This document shows positions 60,244 through 64,000 of a DNA stretch of 64,000 nt, one piece after another (the first letter of the stretch is position 1; every line of letters begins with the position of its first letter). The notes below the pieces were generated by a model, which was given only the letters and a program-made list of their open reading frames with translations, was not told where the DNA came from and did not search any database. Source of the DNA: Ophiosphaerella korrae (Eukaryota; Ascomycota; Dothideomycetes; Pleosporales; Phaeosphaeriaceae); NCBI GenBank assembly GCA_028456385.1, contig JALNQF010000188.1:1-64000 (forward strand), given 5' to 3'. The position numbers and the translations under genes were made by a program.

Positions 60244-62257
60244 CTACGGGTTTGATATAAACCACGTTCCCTTGTCCGTGTCAAAGGTTACATTGTTCTG
60301 TACAACTTGACCAAACTTTAAACTCCCGCTTTCTACGATGCCTCCAGCGACCGGCCTTTGCAGTCTATTTGCTCCACTTATGACAGTGAAATTCGCAATT
60401 GGGATCTCCCAACCATTTCTGGTCAAAATGGTAGGCAGACCAAAAAAGTTGGCATCGACCTTATCATGTGTGAAGTGGAGCTCGTAGTAACCTCGATAAT
60501 ATAAATCCTGCCAATGCAGCTCCGAATTTTCAGTTTGGAGCATCATAGAAACGTTGTTTGCAGTTGCAATGCTGATGTTTTGGCCATATGGACAGGGCGA
60601 AGAGACAGCCGAACCGCCAAATTCAACTCCCACGCTTCCAGCACCTGTTATTGGGTCGTATGGCTTCTCATCTAACCAAACTAGATCGCTAACCCATGAG
60701 GCATGGCTGTCGCCAGCCAGAAAGATGTTGTTATTGATGTTGTTGCTGTAAAGATGGTTCAAGGTACGGTTCTTGTTCGCCTGGTACCCATCCCAGGCGT
60801 CGAGATTGAAGGGGTGAGTGTTGACTTTAGATTGATCCACCCGAGAGAATATGATCTGCGATCCGACTATACGCCAAGTTGCGCCTCGTTTGGCTGACTC
60901 AGACAAAGAGCGGTACATCCAGTTCTCTTGACGTGAGCCCATAAGCGACCGACCTGCATCATTCGAAATAGAATGAATGTAATCTGTATTCCAGTACAAG
61001 TCCGTAATAGAACGGTCATACTGTCGAGTGTCGAGCATAAGAAGATCTACTAGCTTTCCAATGGAGAAAGATCGCCAAATGCGGAGATTATCGTCCATAT
61101 CAACTTGTCGAATTGGCATCCATTCGAAGTAAGCTCGGACAGCATTCATCTTTCTTTGGTCAACCGAGATACCGCCATCCTTCAAAAAGGAGTCCTCGGT
61201 GTTGTTGAGCTCTGCAGCCCCGTCTCGCCAAGTATTATCAGCGACCTCGTGGTCATCCCACACTTTGTCTCGTTGTTAGTTGTGTGTGGTTAGATTGTAT
61301 CTAGCAAGGGACCCACCTGGAATCCAAGCAAATTGCTGATGACTAGCAAGCAGATCTAAATCTGTGCGGTATGTTGCCAGCCTCTTTCGGTAATCGTAAA
61401 GGCTGAAAATCTCCTTGTTGGGGAGCGGAATTCGCCCGATAGCATCTCCCCAGCCATAGTAACCGTTTTTATATTCATAGATGTAGTCACCAAGATGCAC
61501 TACGTAATCAACGGAATCCTGTGAAAAGGCTTATAAGCATCTTCCATCTTCTTAGACAGCGAATACGTACTTTGCGGACAGTATTACCGTAGGCATTGAA
61601 GAAACCAAAAGGATAGTTAGAACAGGAGTAAATCGCAAGGCTGACTTTTGTAATGTCATCATTGGCATTTGGTGTAGTCTTAGTGCGTCCAACAGGACTT
61701 TTGTTGTTGGAGCCGCAAACACTGAATTGGTAGTAGTACGTGCTGTACGATTTCAAATTTTTTGCTTCAACCTATATGAAGTTAGTCTCAATTGATCGTC
61801 ATCGGAATAACGGGATTACCTTAACGGTAAAATCTACGTCGGAGGACGTGTAGACTGTGCCACTATCCACAACTTCGCGTATGTCTTTATCCAAAGCAAC
61901 CTTATATTCTACACAGATTGGCGACTTCGATATCGTCACATATTTTTCATTGTCATGATCGAACAAGGTAGCGTATCCTGAGACTGTGACATTGGAATTG
62001 GAATTGTCGCTTTGGGGTGCGACTCGAGTCCATAAAATGACGCTATTTGGATATGGATCGCCAGATGCAATGCCGTGTGTGAAATTCAATCCAGAGGGGC
62101 TGTAACTACTGCTGGGATCGTTCCTCTTGACGACACGGTGGATTGAGATACCAAGAGAAGGATGATGTTCAGAGGGCGAGCGATAGTTGAGATTCTTAGA
62201 CCAGCTGGCGTTGACTACCGCTAGCAATGCTAGCGATGAAAGGACATGAAGCTTCAT
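60244..62257 (-). CDS. phoD-like: Secreted PhoD-like alkaline phosphatase
   Basis: Four exons (62257-61820, 61771-61571, 61518-61317, 61262-60244; introns 48, 52 and 54 bp) give 619 residues. MKLHVLSSLALLAVVNA is the signal peptide. A PhoD N-terminal domain follows (FTHGIASGDPYPNSVILWTRV, about residues 55-75). The metal site runs VVHLGDYIYEY (His221, Asp224), WDDHEVADN (282-290, rebuilt across intron 3), LMLDTRQYDR (about 355-364) and FLAGDSHASW (about 461-470). FGGSAVSSP is the closing motif. Such enzymes are secreted Ca/Fe phosphatases or phosphodiesterases that free phosphate. Several N-x-S/T sites fit secretion. I start at the Met just before the signal peptide rather than 13 codons upstream (62296). 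Confidence 0.9.
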
Positions 62258-63379
62258 GCTGACAAATGTTTCTAAAGCGCAACAGCTAATTCGCAAAACG
62301 ATGTCAAACCAGTGGGTTGAGGCGACAATGGTCTATGATGCCTTTTGTAAAGCCGAAGTGAGTACACAGCCTGCACAGACGGTCACCGGTGTCTACCGGC
62401 CCGTTTCCTTGTAAGCATCTCTTGGCTTATCATCTGCATCATTCCTGCGGGAACGGCAAGTTTAATGCCATAATGCTTCCAATCGCGAGCCTTGAACTTG
62501 GCATGCATTCATTCTCGCAACATGGATAGAATGGAGCAGGCCTAAGAAAATTATCCGTCACTAGTCAAACGCATTCGTTATGATTTGTTGGGACAGAAGA
62601 GGTGCAGCTCCAGGCGGGATGCGACTGCGGGGCTCTGAGCACATGTGCAACAGCCTCGATGTTATTGGTGGTCAGCAGCGGCTCGATACTCCCGTAGTGA
62701 TCCAATGTAGAAGGTACAAAACACCCAGGTATATGTCTGCCTCTGATATATTTTACAAAAAGACTTTGTATGTGGAGGAACATGTGAAGGTTCAACTCAA
62801 AAGTTCCGCGCTGTTGTCCAGGCGCTCACCTACATATCCCCTTTGCTCAATGCCTCAAGTGGTCTCGTAACAACACCCTCATTAGCGGCATGAGTTCTCA
62901 TACCTTCAGAATCATAATGCTCAAGCTCAAGGGACATGATTTTTCTGCTTCCGAAAGCAAATACACTTGTCATAGCTGTGACCTTAACGAATGGGCCAGG
63001 TGATCGTTCGCAAGTTCATTGTCGGCCTTTTCAATGCTGCGAACACCTTCGCACTGGATGCTCGTTTTGGAAATTATGTGAGAATCTGCGGCTTATCCCC
63101 AAAATCGTCTTGGATCATGTCGCATAAGGCTAGAGATGCGATCACAGACGCATCGCATGGCCCTCTCTTCGCATTCGCTTGTCGCACGAACGCGTCACCA
63201 GCTGAAGGTGCAATGGCCACCAGTCAGCCCCAAGACTTCCACATAAATCACAGGCCACTAGAAAGACTTTAGAACGAACAGAAAATACTAACAAAGAATT
63301 AAAACTGGAGTTAATGGCACAAGAGCACGACTTTTCGTCCCTCTTCTAGGTTAGATCTGCCTCGATTTCACAAATCACC
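62258..63379. promoter_or_regulatory. Divergent promoter region of PhoD and FAD monooxygenase genes
   Basis: About 1.1 kb between two divergent starts. Frames inside (for example 62580-62870 plus) show no family features. Individual sites could not be assigned. Confidence 0.4.
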
Positions 63380-64000
63380 ATGCCAAGCTCTACGCATGAC
63401 GAAACTATCCCTAAAATAGCAATTGTTGGCGCAGGTCTTGGAGGATGTATGCTTGCGCGCCTCTTGCAAGTTCAGAATATTCCATGCACTATTTTCGAAG
63501 GCGGATCGTCAATCGACTACCGCTCACAAGGCGGCACCCTTGATCTACGGGCTAAGACTGGATTGGCGGCCATAAAAGCCGCCGGCTTATGGGAAGAGTT
63601 CTTAAAATATGCCCGATATGACGGCGAGAGCCTGCTGATAACCGACAAATACTTGAAGACCTGGATGCGGCGAAATCCCGGCAAGCCAGACCAGAAACGC
63701 AATGTGCCAGAAGCTCCAGAAATTGATCGAAGCGACTTGAGAAGATTGCTTGTGGAAAGTATCCCACAAGCGAATATACGATGGGGTATGAAACTTGCAC
63801 GCGTACAGGAGACAAACTCCGGGTACGAGCTACACTTCGTCAGCGGCGAGGTAGAACGTGGATATACCCTCATCGTAGGCTGCGACGGCGCTTTCAGCAA
63901 AACGAGGACCCTGCTCAGTTCCGAAAAGCCATTTCACACCGGCCTGGCAGGCTGGACACTGGAGATACCGGACTCGAAAAACACAGCACCTAAAATCCAC
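63380..64000 (+). CDS. FAD-dependent monooxygenase (TetX/PHBH-like), partial at the window edge
   Basis: 207 codons open to the right end. KIAIVGAGLGGCMLARLLQ is the FAD-binding GxGxxG with a Glu (IFEGG) at the end of the second strand. GGTLDLRAKTGLAAIKAAGLWEEF and a conserved Arg block (EIDRSDLRRLL) are typical of class A flavoprotein monooxygenases near TetX. LIVGCDGAFSKTR is the GD/CDG motif that binds FAD and NAD(P)H. It would hydroxylate an aromatic or polyketide-like substrate; identity unknown. The remaining C-terminal half lies outside. The start is the Met eleven codons before the FAD strand. Confidence 0.85.
   Translation, partial: MPSSTHDETIPKIAIVGAGLGGCMLARLLQVQNIPCTIFEGGSSIDYRSQGGTLDLRAKTGLAAIKAAGLWEEFLKYARYDGESLLITDKYLKTWMRRNPGKPDQKRNVPEAPEIDRSDLRRLLVESIPQANIRWGMKLARVQETNSGYELHFVSGEVERGYTLIVGCDGAFSKTRTLLSSEKPFHTGLAGWTLEIPDSKNTAPKIH

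Overview
The window comes from a filamentous ascomycete. The genes have short GT-AG introns (44-61 bp), several with CTAAC/CTGAC-like branch points. Families are typical of Pezizomycotina: a Zn2Cys6 regulator, a fungal rhodopsin/PTH11-like receptor, DUF2306, a secreted GMC oxidoreductase, a microsomal P450 and a secreted PhoD phosphatase. A Dothideomycete with AT-rich, RIP-mutated compartments fits best, but the species cannot be fixed from sequence alone.

Region 1 (1-27405) is a block of about 27 kb with almost no CpA or TpG and no open frame above about 60 codons, the signature of repeat-induced point mutation (RIP). It resolves into nested Ty3/Gypsy chromodomain elements. Host element E (+ strand, LTRs 6685-7125 and 26965-27405, both 441 bp) is split by element A (7535-13945, minus strand, 5-bp TSD TAACT). 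It is split again by full-length element B (17260-24287, minus strand, LTRs both 427 bp). B is flanked not by a 5-bp TSD but by about 245 bp of duplicated E sequence. Left of E lie a deleted relative, G (1467-6684), containing a solo LTR, and a fragment of a second Gypsy family (1-1466).

Region 2 (27406-33925) is a graveyard of accessory genes. It holds a broken DUF3435 tyrosine-recombinase gene of the Starship-captain family, a broken protein-kinase-like gene, 280-bp TG...CA solo-LTR-like elements inserted one inside the other, and a probable transposase remnant.

Region 3 (33926-64000) is gene-bearing. In order it holds a Zn2Cys6 regulator (-), a DUF2306 membrane protein (+), an SDR (-), a GMC oxidoreductase (-), a rhodopsin-like 7TM protein (+), a hypothetical protein with a CaaX-like end (-), an MFS transporter (-), a Gal80-like Gfo/Idh/MocA protein (-), a cytochrome P450 (+), an acidic hypothetical protein (+), a desuccinylase/aspartoacylase fragment (-), a secreted CHRD protein with a frameshifted end (-), a secreted PhoD phosphatase (-) and a FAD monooxygenase cut by the window edge (+). 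Spacers between them carry small inverted-repeat elements and another solo LTR nested in an inverted-repeat element.

Regulator, SDR, GMC, MFS, P450 and FAD monooxygenase resemble the accessory part of a secondary-metabolism or catabolic neighbourhood. No PKS, NRPS, terpene cyclase or DMATS core gene is visible, so joint function is only a hypothesis. The most unusual signals are the long duplication flanking element B, the decayed captain gene at the edge of the RIP block, and catalytic-residue changes in the SDR (Tyr to His) and the Gal80-like protein (Lys to Trp).
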